64,000 nt of DNA from Pelobates cultripes (taxonomy: Eukaryota > Chordata > Amphibia > Anura > Pelobatidae): assembly GCA_933207985.1 (NCBI GenBank), contig OW240914.1, forward strand, positions 204,860,620-204,924,619. The letters are read 5' to 3'. Below, one piece after another: positions 50,755 through 61,359 of this stretch; within the stretch, counting starts at the first letter, position 1; every line of letters begins with the position of its first letter. The notes beneath the pieces were generated by a model, which saw only the letters and a program-made list of their open reading frames with translations, did no database searches and was not told the origin of the DNA. The translations under genes were made by a program, and so were the position numbers.

Positions 50755-51365
50755 CTCCGGAGCAGGACCAGCAATCCCACCACGATAAGGCAAACAAGAA
50801 AAACTCACAGGCATTCCAAATGTGAAGCCGCAGGCAGATTTATTGCAACAAAATACACAGCAACGTTTCGACCTGACTAGAGGTCTTTGTCAAGCTAACA
50901 CCACAATGTGAATAAAGTGCATATATAGCAAAAAGTGCCAAAGAGGATAATTCACTTCATTGATTAACAAGAGACATTAATTAGTGCAAAAATAATCTAA
51001 AATACACAGAATAAATATCAAAATTGTACAGAATCAATATTACAAAGGAAATCAAAGAGTAATACATTAAATTTAAAAATTAATGCAAAAGTATGCAGTT
51101 ACTATAGAATACATATAATATGTATGTGTGAGTATAATCATATGACATGAATAATCAAATCAGCTTACCTATTTGTGCCAAGTAGAGGAGACAGCATAAG
51201 ATATAAGGGAAAAAAAGAAATCAACATAACACAAAATAAAAGTGCCTATGATAGCTTCCAAATGCAGATCATTTCCGGATTGGTGGAACACAGGAGTGTA
51301 AACTTCCCATCTACAGGCCGGCATAGGAGACATTTGGAGTGCCTGTGAATTTTTCTTGTTTATAT
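50755..51365 (-). mobile_element. Penelope-like relic with inverted arms and hammerhead-like core
   Basis: Arms 50791-50822 and 51331-51362 are reverse complements (3 mismatches in 32). On the - strand, between them: cttgacaaa (50894-50886), stem gacct/aggtc (50885-50881 with 50874-50870), gaaac (50869-50865). This has the layout of a hammerhead core, but the first box departs from CUGANGA, so catalysis is doubtful. No reverse transcriptase frame remains. Confidence 0.5.
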
Positions 51366-51999
51366 TTGGGAATATATCCGAAGCCCATTGTTGAGCTATG
51401 TGTTGCATTCATTTACTTCCCATACTGATTTTTACTTGAACACTGAGCCAGGGGTTAAATTAATTGTTACCTCTAGATATCAGCCTCTATTGTCAATGGA
51501 AGCATGTGTGCTCCTTCCTACGTAGGCATCTGTAATAGAATATGCTATAATAGCTGTATGTAGGCAACATTGCAGCATGTAATGGAGAGGCGTATGATCT
51601 TTGTCAGGTAGACTCCCCATAATTTTTTTATTTTTTATTTTTGTAGTGTAGAAGATAGTACAAGTAGGCGAGAGGTGCCCCAAAAGCAATCCTCTAGCAA
51701 TATCCCCATTTAACAGGCTGGGCACAAGGTTAACATGCACATTTTTATGTTATGGTCTAGCTAGAACATTCGATTGTAAACATAGGTGTAAATTATAATT
51801 AGGCTATGTCAGAGCACAAACACATTTTTATGAACTAAGCAGGCTCAACATTATAACTTTGGCTGTAGCTATATATTTATGCTATAAACAAGTTTGATCT
51901 AAGCATAAGCTAAGTTATTGATAGTTAATACTGGTATGAGTTGTAAGTCGAGCATCAACGTTAGGTAACAGATCATAAATACATATGTCACTGTTGCTA

Positions 52000-52890
52000 A
52001 GGGTCCCTGAGCCCCACCAAGTTTTTGCTAGTGAGCTGAGTGTGATGAAAAATAATGCATAGCAAGGCTAGGTAAGCAGAGTTACTGCGAGTTAAGCATG
52101 AAAAGGTGCCCTCAGTCCCCACATAGAGATCACTCAGTCCCCTCCACCATCAGAATTCCATCCCAGCACACTGGTATGAGACTGCCAGCACTCATCCAGA
52201 CTGCCACCCAGGTTGTGTCCCGCCATTTTACATTGTATCACTGCATGGTCTCCATCTCGCGGTGGGTGCAGAGGGGGGTCATCTTGAGTCTTCTTGTTCT
52301 CCACCCCGATTACGTAGGACATCAAGTAATCTCCATCGTGAGGCCTCTGTGTCGATTGGTAGCTCCCAGTGCGGGCCTCTAAGGCCACAAGTGATCCGGT
52401 TTCCATGTTTGCCCACAGAGGGCGCCAAGAGCCCCGAGGGAGGACGCCATCTTCGCAGAGTGCTCGAGGTCCGGAGCAGTCTCCGCCGTCATCTTGCGAG
52501 TTGAGTGTGACCTCTGACCAGTTCTGACATGCATAGGGCCCCAGGGTGGACCGAGAAAACCCCCTGGTCCACCCTGGTCCACCCTGGGGCCCAATGCATG
52601 TCCGGGCCTCTGATGCTGAAGGGGGTTGTCATTTTACTGCCTCCAGGCAGGACAGTGGAATGGCGGCCGTCCACCCCACACCCCGCCCGGGTAGGCCGCA
52701 GATGCTGGGTGTTGTCCTAACGGGGGAGCAATATGTTGGTTTGGGGTTTTGAAGGTGTGGTAGCACCCCTGGTTGGTATGGGGTCTCACTCAGTAGCTCT
52801 GGATGCCGGGCTGAGCCCACCGAATGAGTCAAATAGCTGGGCCATTGCAGGAGCTGATCTTACATGCGTCCAGCCGGCATCTTCAGTTAA
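52000..52890. repeat. GC-rich dispersed repeat, unclassified
   Basis: An abrupt GC-rich, CpG-bearing block in AT-rich intron, with a local inverted repeat around 52535-52600 (gggccccagggtgga / tccaccctggggccc). Many overlapping open frames occur on both strands, none with a recognisable domain. It may be the 5' part of a retroelement; I could not place it. Confidence 0.4.
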
Positions 52891-52944
52891 TAAAGTAAAA
52901 AAAAAGTACAATCTAAATGGTGTCTTTTTTATTTCAGCATTTAG

Positions 52945-53376
52945 TTAAAGGGACACTCCTGGGCATTAACACACTTCAGCTTGGTAAGGTACTCTATGAG
53001 TAAAGAATGTGTCCTCTTTATTTAATTTAAAAAAAAAGTGCAGATTGCAATCATCCCACTTCCGACTGTCCCTCCTTGTTTGGTTAGCTCAATGGAGCTA
53101 AACTCAAGAGGCAACAATTGCCCAGAGCACCTGCTTGCAAAGACTTCTCAATGAGCTGCATTGGGAAGTCTGTGATTGGAAAGTCACAGAAAGTCTGGAC
53201 TGAGGAAGAAGGGGAGGGATGAAAAGTCTTCATAAAATACTTTTTCAAGCTGTTTTTATATATACCCACCAAGAAAAAAATGCGTAATTCAATGCATGCA
53301 TGTTTTCATTGGAGATATATCTACTAAAAGGGAATCAATTCTTTTTTGGGATTTTGGCAATGGAGTGTCCCTTTAC
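52945..53376. mobile_element. T2/Kolobok-like MITE
   Basis: Starts TTAA-agggacactcc (52945) and ends ggagtgtccct-TTAC (53376): perfect 11-base inverted termini with one damaged TTAA. The interior shares its right half with 24765-25010 in reverse orientation. Confidence 0.75.
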
Positions 53377-53559
53377 ACTGCACAAGAGAAGATCGACAAC
53401 TTAAAGAATAGCTGATTTTTAAAAAAATATTATTATTTAACACGTTATTTTATTTTCAATTAATGTGACATTTTGGAAACAAAATAATGTTAAACCAACT
53501 GTGTCTCTTATCTTTATACCTCTATTATAATAAATATTGCAATTCTTTTTTCTACTTAG

Positions 53560-53712
53560 TTATCCAGTTTGGCTTTGTCACTCTATTTGTGGCATCATTT
53601 CCTCTGGCTCCACTCTTTGCTCTTCTCAACAATGTTATAGAAGTAAGACTTGATGCAAGAAAATTTGTAGCAGAGTTAAGAAGACCAGATGCTGTCCGAG
53701 CTAAAGATATAG
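53560..53712 (+). CDS. ano2: anoctamin-2, exon encoding TM7-TM8 (calcium-binding E and D)
   Basis: Two bases complete I, then [40 protein letters not shown] and PDAVRAKDI, leaving one base into the next codon. It covers TM7 after the EYMEM motif and TM8. The TM8 pair E734 and D738 of mouse ANO1 corresponds to E at 53640-53642 and D at 53652-53654. [10 protein letters not shown] and ELRRPDAVR match ANO2; ANO1 has NNIIEIRLDA and RRPVAVR. Acceptor tctacttag, donor gtatgt. Confidence 0.97.
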
Positions 53713-54397
53713 GTATGTTAAAAATAATATTTTAATATTTGTATAGAATTCCCATTTAAAGTGCAAATCAATAACCATAGATCAAGCTTTGCTTCTATAC
53801 TAATTCAAAAGATATGAAACCTCAAGGTTTTAATGAAGGCAACCTGAGCACGTGGGTTACAATTACAAGAATGAATATGAATATGAGTATGGGAAGATGC
53901 GAAAACACCAGCAAGATGAGATTGTTAGAGCTTACAAGTGGAGGTATATGCTCCTAATTGAGCAGGACAGATTAACAAGTGTCAGCTTTGGTAAGAAATG
54001 CTACTTCTGGTGGAACCTGACAAGTCCAATATGTATGTTTAAACTCTTCTGCTTCTTACTAATGCAACAATATGAAATATTAAAATATGAGGAAATATGG
54101 TGGAACCTTGCCCATACACTGCATGTACCCATAAGTGCATGTTGTAATCAGTAGTTATAGCTGGTAAACAAGTTATATCTGACAAAAATATAAGAAAGTT
54201 TTGCTTAGGGGTCCATACAGTTGACAGCGATCCCTGCTAGTTTTGGTAAGTATAAGAGATAACGTTATTCATAAGGTATTTGTCACATTTTGCTGTGCAA
54301 CAATATGTCAATAGCGCTACTGTGTGTACTGTGCAATATAAATAAATATATCGAGTTAAGACAGTTACACATTCCTGAAATATTATTTTTTTTATAG
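53713..54397 (+). other. ano2: ANO2 intron
   Basis: 685-base intron, donor gtatgt, acceptor tttttataG. A 100-codon open frame at 53852-54154 has no recognisable domain and no supporting splice sites. Confidence 0.9.
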
Positions 54398-54450
54398 GCA
54401 TTTGGTACAACATTCTAAGTGGCATTGGCAAATTTTCAGTGATTATAAAT
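54398..54450 (+). CDS. ano2: anoctamin-2, exon encoding the start of TM9
   Basis: 53-base exon: two bases complete G, then IWYNILSGIGKFSVIIN in phase 0. This is the AKDIGIW...GIGK motif before TM9; SGIGKFSVI resembles ANO2, where ANO1 has RGIGKLAVI. Acceptor tttatag, donor gtaagt. Confidence 0.96.
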
Positions 54451-54940
54451 GTAAGTATTCTGTTTGCTTTTCCTTAATGCCATTTTAATCCTTTTCTGTT
54501 TGCTAACTTTATAATTATAAATCTGGATTGTGGAGAACAGTAGACTGTGTATGTTTGTATTTCTAGGTACTTAGTACTAATATTAATCTATTTGCAATAC
54601 ACTGTCTGAAGCAAATGAGTCAGTTATTTACCCAGATGAACATTATTCTTAAATGTTTGAAAAGAGAAGAGAGAAAGCTGACTGCAGCTCAGATGCATGC
54701 AGAGACAAAGAGGGGAGGCAAGTTCAAAAGTTGCACAGAGGTTGGATGGCAAAAGAGGAAGTAAATGTCTTCCTTTAGTGTCATTGCTCCAGGGGCAGTC
54801 TTATAGCTGCAGGCAGAAATCATGAAACTTTTAAAAGTTTACAAGATATTTAAGCATTTTACAAGACACTGAGCAGGGTAGCATTGGTTGTAAAATGCGT
54901 AAAAATCTCAGCTTTCTCTCTTCTCTTCTCAAATGGTGCT

Positions 54941-54959
54941 TAAAATGATCTTGTTATGG
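54941..54959 (+). repeat. 19-bp target-site duplication, 5' copy
   Basis: taaaatgatcttgttatgg, identical to 56783-56801. The A-rich start is compatible with a LINE endonuclease nick site. Confidence 0.92.
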
Positions 54960-56782
54960 GGGCGGAGCTAGCACCCGACGGCAACGGTCGCTCTCTGCTT
55001 GAGCTCCGACAAATGGGCACGAAAAATGCCCTAATCCTGCTGAACACAGGGGTATAACACCCCCCAACAAGCCTTGGACAGCTCTCCTTAAGATGGGGAG
55101 AAAAACTAAGAAACCCCGTCCGGATCGACCAAGATTCTGTGCCGATATCGGCGACCTCCTGTGGGGACCACATGGCGCGGGGAGAACGGACATGGCGGCG
55201 GACATGGGAGATTTCTCAGATGACTCGGCTGACTACTCCCTCCACGATACAGAAGAGCGGGGAATCAACCCTCCAACATCTGCCCAGCCAGCAGCCAAAG
55301 GGTCAGAACCACTCACCACAGGGATACTTACCGGCCTCCTGGCGGACCTCCGCCACAGCCTCTCCTCAGAAATCTCCCAGGTGAGAGAAGACCTCAAGGG
55401 GTTTAACGGGTGCCTAAATATAATTGAGCAGACAACCACAACGCATGCAGCCCTCCTAGGGCTGCAGAATCAGATTGCCACTCTCACTGCAGCTCACACC
55501 ACTCTGAGTCACCAATTAGCAGCAATGGAGGACAAGAGAAGGTGGAAACACCTAAAGATCAGGGGCCTCATGGACACTATCACACAAGCAGAACTGCCCC
55601 ACTGCCTGCGTAGGCTCTTCACAGCACTGTTGTCACCCAAACAAGCAAAAGGTATCACACTAGAGGGGTTGTTTTGGCTCCCAAAGCCTCCTGCAGCTGC
55701 GGCCTCCAACACCAGCGACCTACTGGTCAAATTCCAAAACGGCCAAGATAAGGCAGCCATCTTGAAAGCAGTGAGGGGGAAACCCCCATTCCGCTTTGAG
55801 GAAATGGACATTACCTTCTACTCAGATCTCTCCCGACCGACACTTCAGTGGCGGAAGACGCTACGACCCCTCACATCCATACTATCAATGAAAGGAATCA
55901 AGTACCGATGGGGCCCAACACACATGCTAATTATCCAGCACCAAAACACGGAGATCAAGGTAGCGGAGGCATCGCAGATAGAGGCAACCCTGACCAATCT
56001 GGGCCTGAACCACGCAGCAACTCCGGCACCGACAACATGGGACCCGGCCAACTCTGTCCCGTTCATCTCGGCAAATCGGAACATACCCAGCCGTGCAACT
56101 ACTTGACTCTGGACATTACATCTTTTCATTTATATAGTTTATTTTATATATGGTTACTTAACCTCTTGGGATTCTTTTTTTTTCGTTGTTTTTTTTTCTT
56201 TTCTCTCGTATTATAAGGCACAGGCACCTCATAGGGCCAGCCTCACGCTGAGAAACCGTAGACGCAGCATAAGTTATACCGTTTGTATTGTAGCCCCTCT
56301 GTTTTTTGTTTGTGTTACATACACCGCATAGACACCGCGCAACATACCACACCATGCACTAACAGCGGGCCGCACCCATCTCCGCCACCTCCCAGACCTA
56401 AACAAGCCGAAACTCAGAAACACTAGCTCCTTAACGAACACCTTACCCCCCCCCCAGCTCCGCGCTAGGAACCACTTACACTTACTCAACCAAGTGGAGC
56501 TGTGCCTACTCAGCACCCAACCCACCATAAAAATATACTTTCTCTCACTTTCTGAAACAACAGAGCCATACATATCCCTGACACCTACACTAACCACAAC
56601 CATCGCTAAAGACATGACCATGGCAGTAACAAGCTACATTACCATAAAAAAAAAAAATCACAGCCAACATCGCTATCCCATCAATGTATGCAGAAGATTA
56701 AAAACAGTGATATGCTTCATTGAATGTATTACACGCAATATATATATATCTTGTTGAATGTGACAAAATAAAGAATTTAAAA
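54960..56782 (+). mobile_element. LINE-1-type element with ORF1 only (half-LINE)
   Basis: The element lies exactly between two perfect 19-bp duplications. It has a GC-rich 5' leader of 133 bases starting gggcggagctagcacc, an intact ORF1, and a 676-base 3' region ending in a polyadenylation signal (aataaa at 56767) and an A-rich tail. No endonuclease or reverse transcriptase motif was seen in any frame of the 3' region. The perfect duplication and intact frame suggest a young insertion, complete at both ends rather than 5'-truncated. It is analogous in layout to mammalian HAL1 (half-L1) elements, and would depend on an ORF2 supplied in trans. Confidence 0.85.
55093..56106 (+). CDS. LINE-1-like ORF1 protein, intact (337 aa)
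   Basis: Nucleic-acid chaperone of the L1/Tx1 type, expected to coat retroelement RNA as a trimer in cytoplasmic particles. Residues 1-75 are basic then acidic and disordered. About 79-148 form a coiled coil (LLADLRHSLSSEISQVREDL onward, with heptad L/I). About 151-238 are an RRM-like domain beginning WKHLKIRGL. About 239-305 form the C-terminal domain with ITFYSDLSRPTLQWRKTLRP and GIKYRW, the most characteristic ORF1p blocks. Length is that of typical L1 ORF1 proteins (human: 338). The start has a good context (aagATGg) and is the first ATG after the leader that opens this frame. No stop or frameshift. Its GC content contrasts with the AT-rich intron. Confidence 0.9.
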   Translation: MGRKTKKPRPDRPRFCADIGDLLWGPHGAGRTDMAADMGDFSDDSADYSLHDTEERGINPPTSAQPAAKGSEPLTTGILTGLLADLRHSLSSEISQVREDLKGFNGCLNIIEQTTTTHAALLGLQNQIATLTAAHTTLSHQLAAMEDKRRWKHLKIRGLMDTITQAELPHCLRRLFTALLSPKQAKGITLEGLFWLPKPPAAAASNTSDLLVKFQNGQDKAAILKAVRGKPPFRFEEMDITFYSDLSRPTLQWRKTLRPLTSILSMKGIKYRWGPTHMLIIQHQNTEIKVAEASQIEATLTNLGLNHAATPAPTTWDPANSVPFISANRNIPSRATT

Positions 56783-56801
56783 TAAAATGATCTTGTTATG
56801 G
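56783..56801 (+). repeat. 19-bp target-site duplication, 3' copy
   Basis: Perfect copy of 54941-54959, directly following the A-rich tail of the half-LINE. Confidence 0.92.
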
Positions 56802-57055
56802 TTTAACAATGAACAAAACAAACAAACATCTAATTACAACAAAAGAAAAGGGAAGAAAAGGGAAGAACAGGGTCGTTGGCATTGCTCAGACTTAAATATT
56901 CAGCATGTACACAGCAATAATGTATAAACTGAATAAAATAATTCCAGGAGTTTAATGTGGATATGATCCAGTCACAGAGGATTGTAAAGTGAAAAGTGAA
57001 ATGGAGGGAAAAAAAGAAAAGAAAAACATTTGTCTCCACAATATTTTGCTGCAGC

Positions 57056-57350
57056 TTAAAGAACCAATCCAATCACCATAACCGCTATTGCCTGCTGAAG
57101 TGGTTATGTTACTAGGAGTGCCCTGGAACCCTGGCAAGTTTAGTAGTCAAACCCATTTAAGGTCGTTTTGATATATTACCTGGTCTTTGCCAGGTGATGG
57201 TCGCTTCCTTCTGTTTCCCCAGAAGCTCCTGCACTAAGCTAAGCATTGGCTGAGAGTGCTAAACTGACACTTCCCATCAATGCGATGAGCTCCAGTGGCT
57301 CCATTCTGAAATGATTTAACTACGCACCCTGGTAGGGGAAGCCTGATTTA
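57056..57350. mobile_element. T2/Kolobok-like MITE, left part
   Basis: ttaaagaaccaatccaatca is a T2-type left end, followed by ccataaccgc and the palindromic aagtggttatgtta wording seen in such MITEs. The right end is not clear. Confidence 0.45.
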
Positions 57351-57830
57351 TTAATTTATAAATGCCAATCAATCTTTTCCCAGTATTAGTTGTGAATCCA
57401 ATTGCAGATTTTGAAATGATTATGGTAATTTTCTGATTAACAGTCAATTTCACATAAAAATTGCACAATATATAATGACAACTTTTCATCCATACTTCAT
57501 ACATACTAATGTTCTGATCTAATATTCTAATGACCTTTGTATTGATCTTAGTTCTTTAAGGATCATGCAACACTTCCAAACAAATTGATCAATATTAAAA
57601 ATCATTGTATCTTAAATTGATTATTATGTCTCACAATTATGTTGCCTTGAAACATCAAAAAACAGATTTCGTAGCTGCACCTTCCTTGTCTGGCAAAAGA
57701 CCCATACTATAAAAATGCCACTCTTACATCTTTGATTACCTACCCACCACTCAGTCTTAGTTTATATATTTAAACATTTGTTCATGACTCTCTCCTGTAT
57801 AAGCTGATAAATATATATACTGGGTAGAAA

Positions 57831-57955
57831 TAACACTCTTAGGACTATGTAATAAAACTGTCCTGATGAAAGCTTGAGGATATCAAGCTGAAACATTGAT
57901 TTTTTTATGTAAGACATTAAAAGCTAAGTTTTATTACATATTCCTAAGAGTGTTA
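57831..57955 (+). ncRNA. Hammerhead-ribozyme-like structure
   Basis: In order: stem I 5' strand (57831-57862); ctgatga (57863-57869); stem II agcttga/tcaagct (57871-57877 with 57883-57889, 7 bp, loop ggata); gaaa (57890-57893); stem III (57893-57896 with 57907-57910, 4 bp); a UA cleavage-type step at 57910-57911; stem I 3' strand. Stem I has 4 bp (tgtc 57859-57862 with gaca 57913-57916), an 11-base bulge, 13 bp (57846-57858 with 57928-57940), one mismatch, then 14 bp (57831-57844 with 57942-57955). Both invariant boxes are intact. Two extra A (57870, 57911 or 57912) depart from the canonical core and may reduce or abolish cleavage. Confidence 0.6.
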
Positions 57956-58049
57956 TCTCTCTCTTTATATATATACACTCACATATTGTTTTTCATCTTA
58001 CAACATTTACCCAAGATTACCATTTAACTGTTTTTCTTCTATCCTTTAG

Positions 58050-58231
58050 GCATTTGTCATAGCTGTCACATCTGACTTCATTCCTCGTCTTGTATATCAG
58101 TACATGTATAGTGAGAATGGAACCATGCATGGCTTCATCAACCATACCCTTTCATATTTCAATGTCAGTCATTTAAAACCTGGTACACAACCCGGAAACT
58201 CACAGTTTGCTCCTGATGTTGTGTTATGCAG
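58050..58231 (+). CDS. ano2: anoctamin-2, exon encoding TM9 and the TM9-TM10 extracellular loop
   Basis: Starts in phase 0 with [20 protein letters not shown] (TM9), then [20 protein letters not shown] and [20 protein letters not shown], leaving two bases into the next codon, which in the family is an R. The loop has three N-glycosylation sequons (NGT, NHT, NVS). [12 protein letters not shown] matches the ANO2 loop pattern; the ANO1 loop is different here. Acceptor atcctttag, donor gtaagg. The next exon (KDYREPPW in the family) was not found before position 64000. Confidence 0.96.
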
Positions 58232-61200
58232 GTAAGGTATTGTAAAACTCATTTCTTTGAGCTTTGAAGTAGAGAATGTTGGAAAATATTTTGCATTTAC
58301 TGTGCCACAAAACATCAAAATGCTAATAAAAGTCTAGTTGCACCGACTTTGCTACCAACTTGCAAATGCCTGTTGGAAAAAAACCATCTTGGTGAAAAAC
58401 CTCTAATTCAGTAATTTAGTAACATCAGGTACGACTCACAAGCTTGTATCAACCAATATCCAATTGTGATACCCACAATGTGCGGGCAGGTCCACCCACT
58501 GGAGGGGCATGTCATCAAACACTGTCTGCAGGATTTTAGTCCCCAAAGGACAGTGCAAGCACATTTAATGATATGCTTGCATGGTGCTACTCAGGACAAA
58601 ATCAAGACTGTGGGACAAGACCCTATAATAATTACTGTCCCACCAAAATCCATGTTTTTTTTTTTTATTTCTCTGGCTCACTAACCAAGCATTAAACGCT
58701 ACTGAGAGCCTGTATGCAGGGAACTCTGTCAATAGGCCGGCTCTTCTAACCAATGAGACATACAATCTAAGTGTTGATTACCATCTTGTTGGCATCTCTA
58801 CACATTTCCTCTCTACAGGATTATCATGTATGGTGTTCAAAATGGTAGCACTATAAAATACCATGCAAAATTAGTGAAGGCAAGTTGATGCAGTAATTTC
58901 ACTGTTCACACTTCAAATGTTTGTCATTTCATTCTACATGGATTTTTGCATCAACATCCAAAGGTGCAAATGTTTATCTTAAAGTGGGACATTTGGTGTA
59001 ATCCACATTTGGTGTAATGACAGGTTCATTTTCACCCATGACTATATGACTCTTTAAATCAATATTGCCATGAAAGAAAAGAAAATAGTTTTACTTTCAA
59101 CTTTAAATAAAATCAGTAAATCATCCTCAGCTGTAGTCTGAAAGAACATGTAAAATGGCTTCTCTCCAACAATTTAGTTTCACTGGTTTTTATTCATACG
59201 TGCCAGAAGATTTTTACTGTGAATAACAAGAGGATGGTTACAAGAGAGGCATAGAGCTTTTTATTTTTTTATTTTTATTTTTTTGATATATAAATAAAAC
59301 CATATGCAATTTATTTTACATATAATTTCCATTTAAGTACACATATGATTAAAGGTAAATCAAGTATTGATATACTTGTGTATATATTTAGAATCAGATA
59401 TTTTACAGGAGCCTTTTTTTTCCTAGCAACTAGTGTTAAATTAAGTGAAAAAAAATAAGAAAAACAAATTGGGATCACAACTAATACCAGGTTCGATAGT
59501 GTGTGGCTGACAAGGCCATAATTATGACTCTATTTAGAGTAATAGAATAGGAATATACTCCTATAATTATCAACAAGGCTCAAATGTTCCACAGGACACC
59601 GCCTGTTACAAAACACGTGACTTGTCTTATACACCTACTTTAATTAAATAGAATTGAAGTAGCAGAAAAATAATATTCTATTTGTGACTCACTCCTTCCA
59701 GGATAAAGACAAATACTCTCCATGTTAATAAAAAGATTTGCCAGAACACAGCAGCTTAATACCACTAATCTATATGAGCGCATTCTCATTTGCATTTAAA
59801 AAGAATAAAAAATAATATATTGTATATACTAAAACTAAGGTAGGTTTATATCCCTACTACCCGAGGGCACAATTTTTTTAGCCTGCCAATTATCCTTGAT
59901 TCAATTTTTAATTCAAGGTGGTGTATAGGCTCCAGACATTATGAACTACATCTCCCCTGATGCTTTGCCAGTATTATGGCTGTAAGAAAATAATGGAAAA
60001 TGCAGTCCTCAACATCTGGAGTACCGAAGGTTTCCTATTCCTGCACTCTACTATCTGTTTAATTAAGAACCATCATCTGTGTATATTTTGACAACAAATT
60101 AAATAAATACATCAGAAGTTTTCACTCTCATAAGAGATGCCCAAGATATATTTTATAGAATGCCTGAAGCCAGCTGTCTTTTCCTCTTTAAAATATGTTT
60201 TAAGGGTTATTAGCACCTGTCGTGTTTACGAAGATGAATAATTAAATACAAATGGCGCAAAGATATTCACTAGACTGAAGGGGATATATTTTAGACAAGA
60301 ACCATCCTGCATTTCTGTAGCTTCTAACTATAAACATATTTTGCACATTACAAGATATGTCTGAGATTTATGGTATAGTTAATTCCTTTCCATACACAGC
60401 CATGACATCATTTTAGGTGATTACATACAGATATATTTTAAACCTTTACTACATACATTGGGATGCGTTGTGAATGTAAAATTTCAGGTATTGCAGAACC
60501 CTTTGTGATTTTAAATGATGCACCTGTAGAACTGAATTTAATACCTGTTAATTATGTACTTGTCAATACTACTACATTTATAAGTGGAATAAAGTGCATA
60601 TCATGTGTTGGTAGGGGAGAGAGGGCTAATTGGTCAATCCGGTAAAATCTAACATTCCAAACCCAGTGTGATGTGTAGTCTTCTATTCTGCTTGTGTCAT
60701 GCTTTGTCCTGTCATGGTAGCTACTTTGACATTCACACAATTAGTCGGAGAACACAAGGTAGAATTGGGGAGGCACAGTTGAGTTTCACTGTCACCAGTA
60801 ACTGTCAATACTTTGAAATTTACATAATAGAATAAAACACTGTGTTACCCTTTTTCACAGATGCTTTGTTTTCTTTTAAATGTATATTCAAGATTTAGCA
60901 ACTGACATCACAATTCAGTTAATACAACGCAAAGTCAGGGCATGCATTGCAAGTGAAGAGGAGAAACAGAAACATGGTTTCATTTCTCCTTTATCCCTTT
61001 GCTTTCTCTCATATTGACTGCCATGTATAAGCACTCATAACAAAGAGTGACAGTGAGTTGCAAAATAAAGAGGTATGGATTTCTACATTTAGTTTTATTT
61101 AAACCTTACCTTTGTTAAATATAAGGATAAGTAAACATAAAAAATCATGGGAAGTAACAATCTCTTTTAAGTACCAGCATTATCGGCCGGAAGAGTAGAA

Positions 61201-61359
61201 TGCTAAGCTAGTCTAACTACAGCCACATCTACTTTGTGGGCAGACTCCCAGGTAGCCGCATCTGAGGACTCAAAAAGGGATTAAGCGTGAGATTTGACCA
61301 TGAGGCGAAAGCTTTATGTCAGTCTTAGTCCATTTATTCCAGTCTTGTCTTGTCAACTA

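Larger units (their letters stand above)
37150..53559 (+). other. ano2: 16.4 kb ANO2 intron
   Basis: Donor gtaaga, acceptor ttctacttag. Holds the MITEs, palindrome, hAT-like element, Penelope-like piece and GC-rich repeat listed separately. 38340-38440 is a small palindromic TTATTA stretch followed by an old aagcgctgtacaat repeat. Stretches 37150-38330, 38450-40620, 41052-41960, 42050-44700 and 51400-51990 show nothing I can support. 48600-48900 is CA-rich low-complexity sequence. 46450-46870 is moderately GC-rich and repeat-like but could not be classified. Confidence 0.85.
54451..58049 (+). other. ano2: 3.6 kb ANO2 intron with half-LINE and hammerhead-like fold
   Basis: Donor gtaagt, acceptor ctatcctttag. 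Half of the intron is the ORF1-only element at 54960-56782, in the same orientation as ANO2. 54451-54940 and 56802-57055 show no feature beyond imperfect copies of gaaagctga/tcagctttc near 54660 and 54910. Confidence 0.9.

Noticed and set aside
52098..52952. Many overlapping GC-rich open frames suggesting a gene
   Set aside because: Open in several frames of both strands, no domain, no splice context; fits a GC-rich repeat insertion.
54451..54940. Second copy of an element around the ctcagctttctctcttctct stretch (54907-54930)
   Set aside because: It is a short inverted match to agagaagagagaaagctga near 54662 without termini or target duplication; may be chance low-complexity pairing.
10177..58231. 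ANO1 rather than ANO2
   Set aside because: KLFRKLKD, the QW.RDY linker, [18 protein letters not shown] and the [12 protein letters not shown] loop resemble ANO2 as I recall it; a full alignment would settle it.
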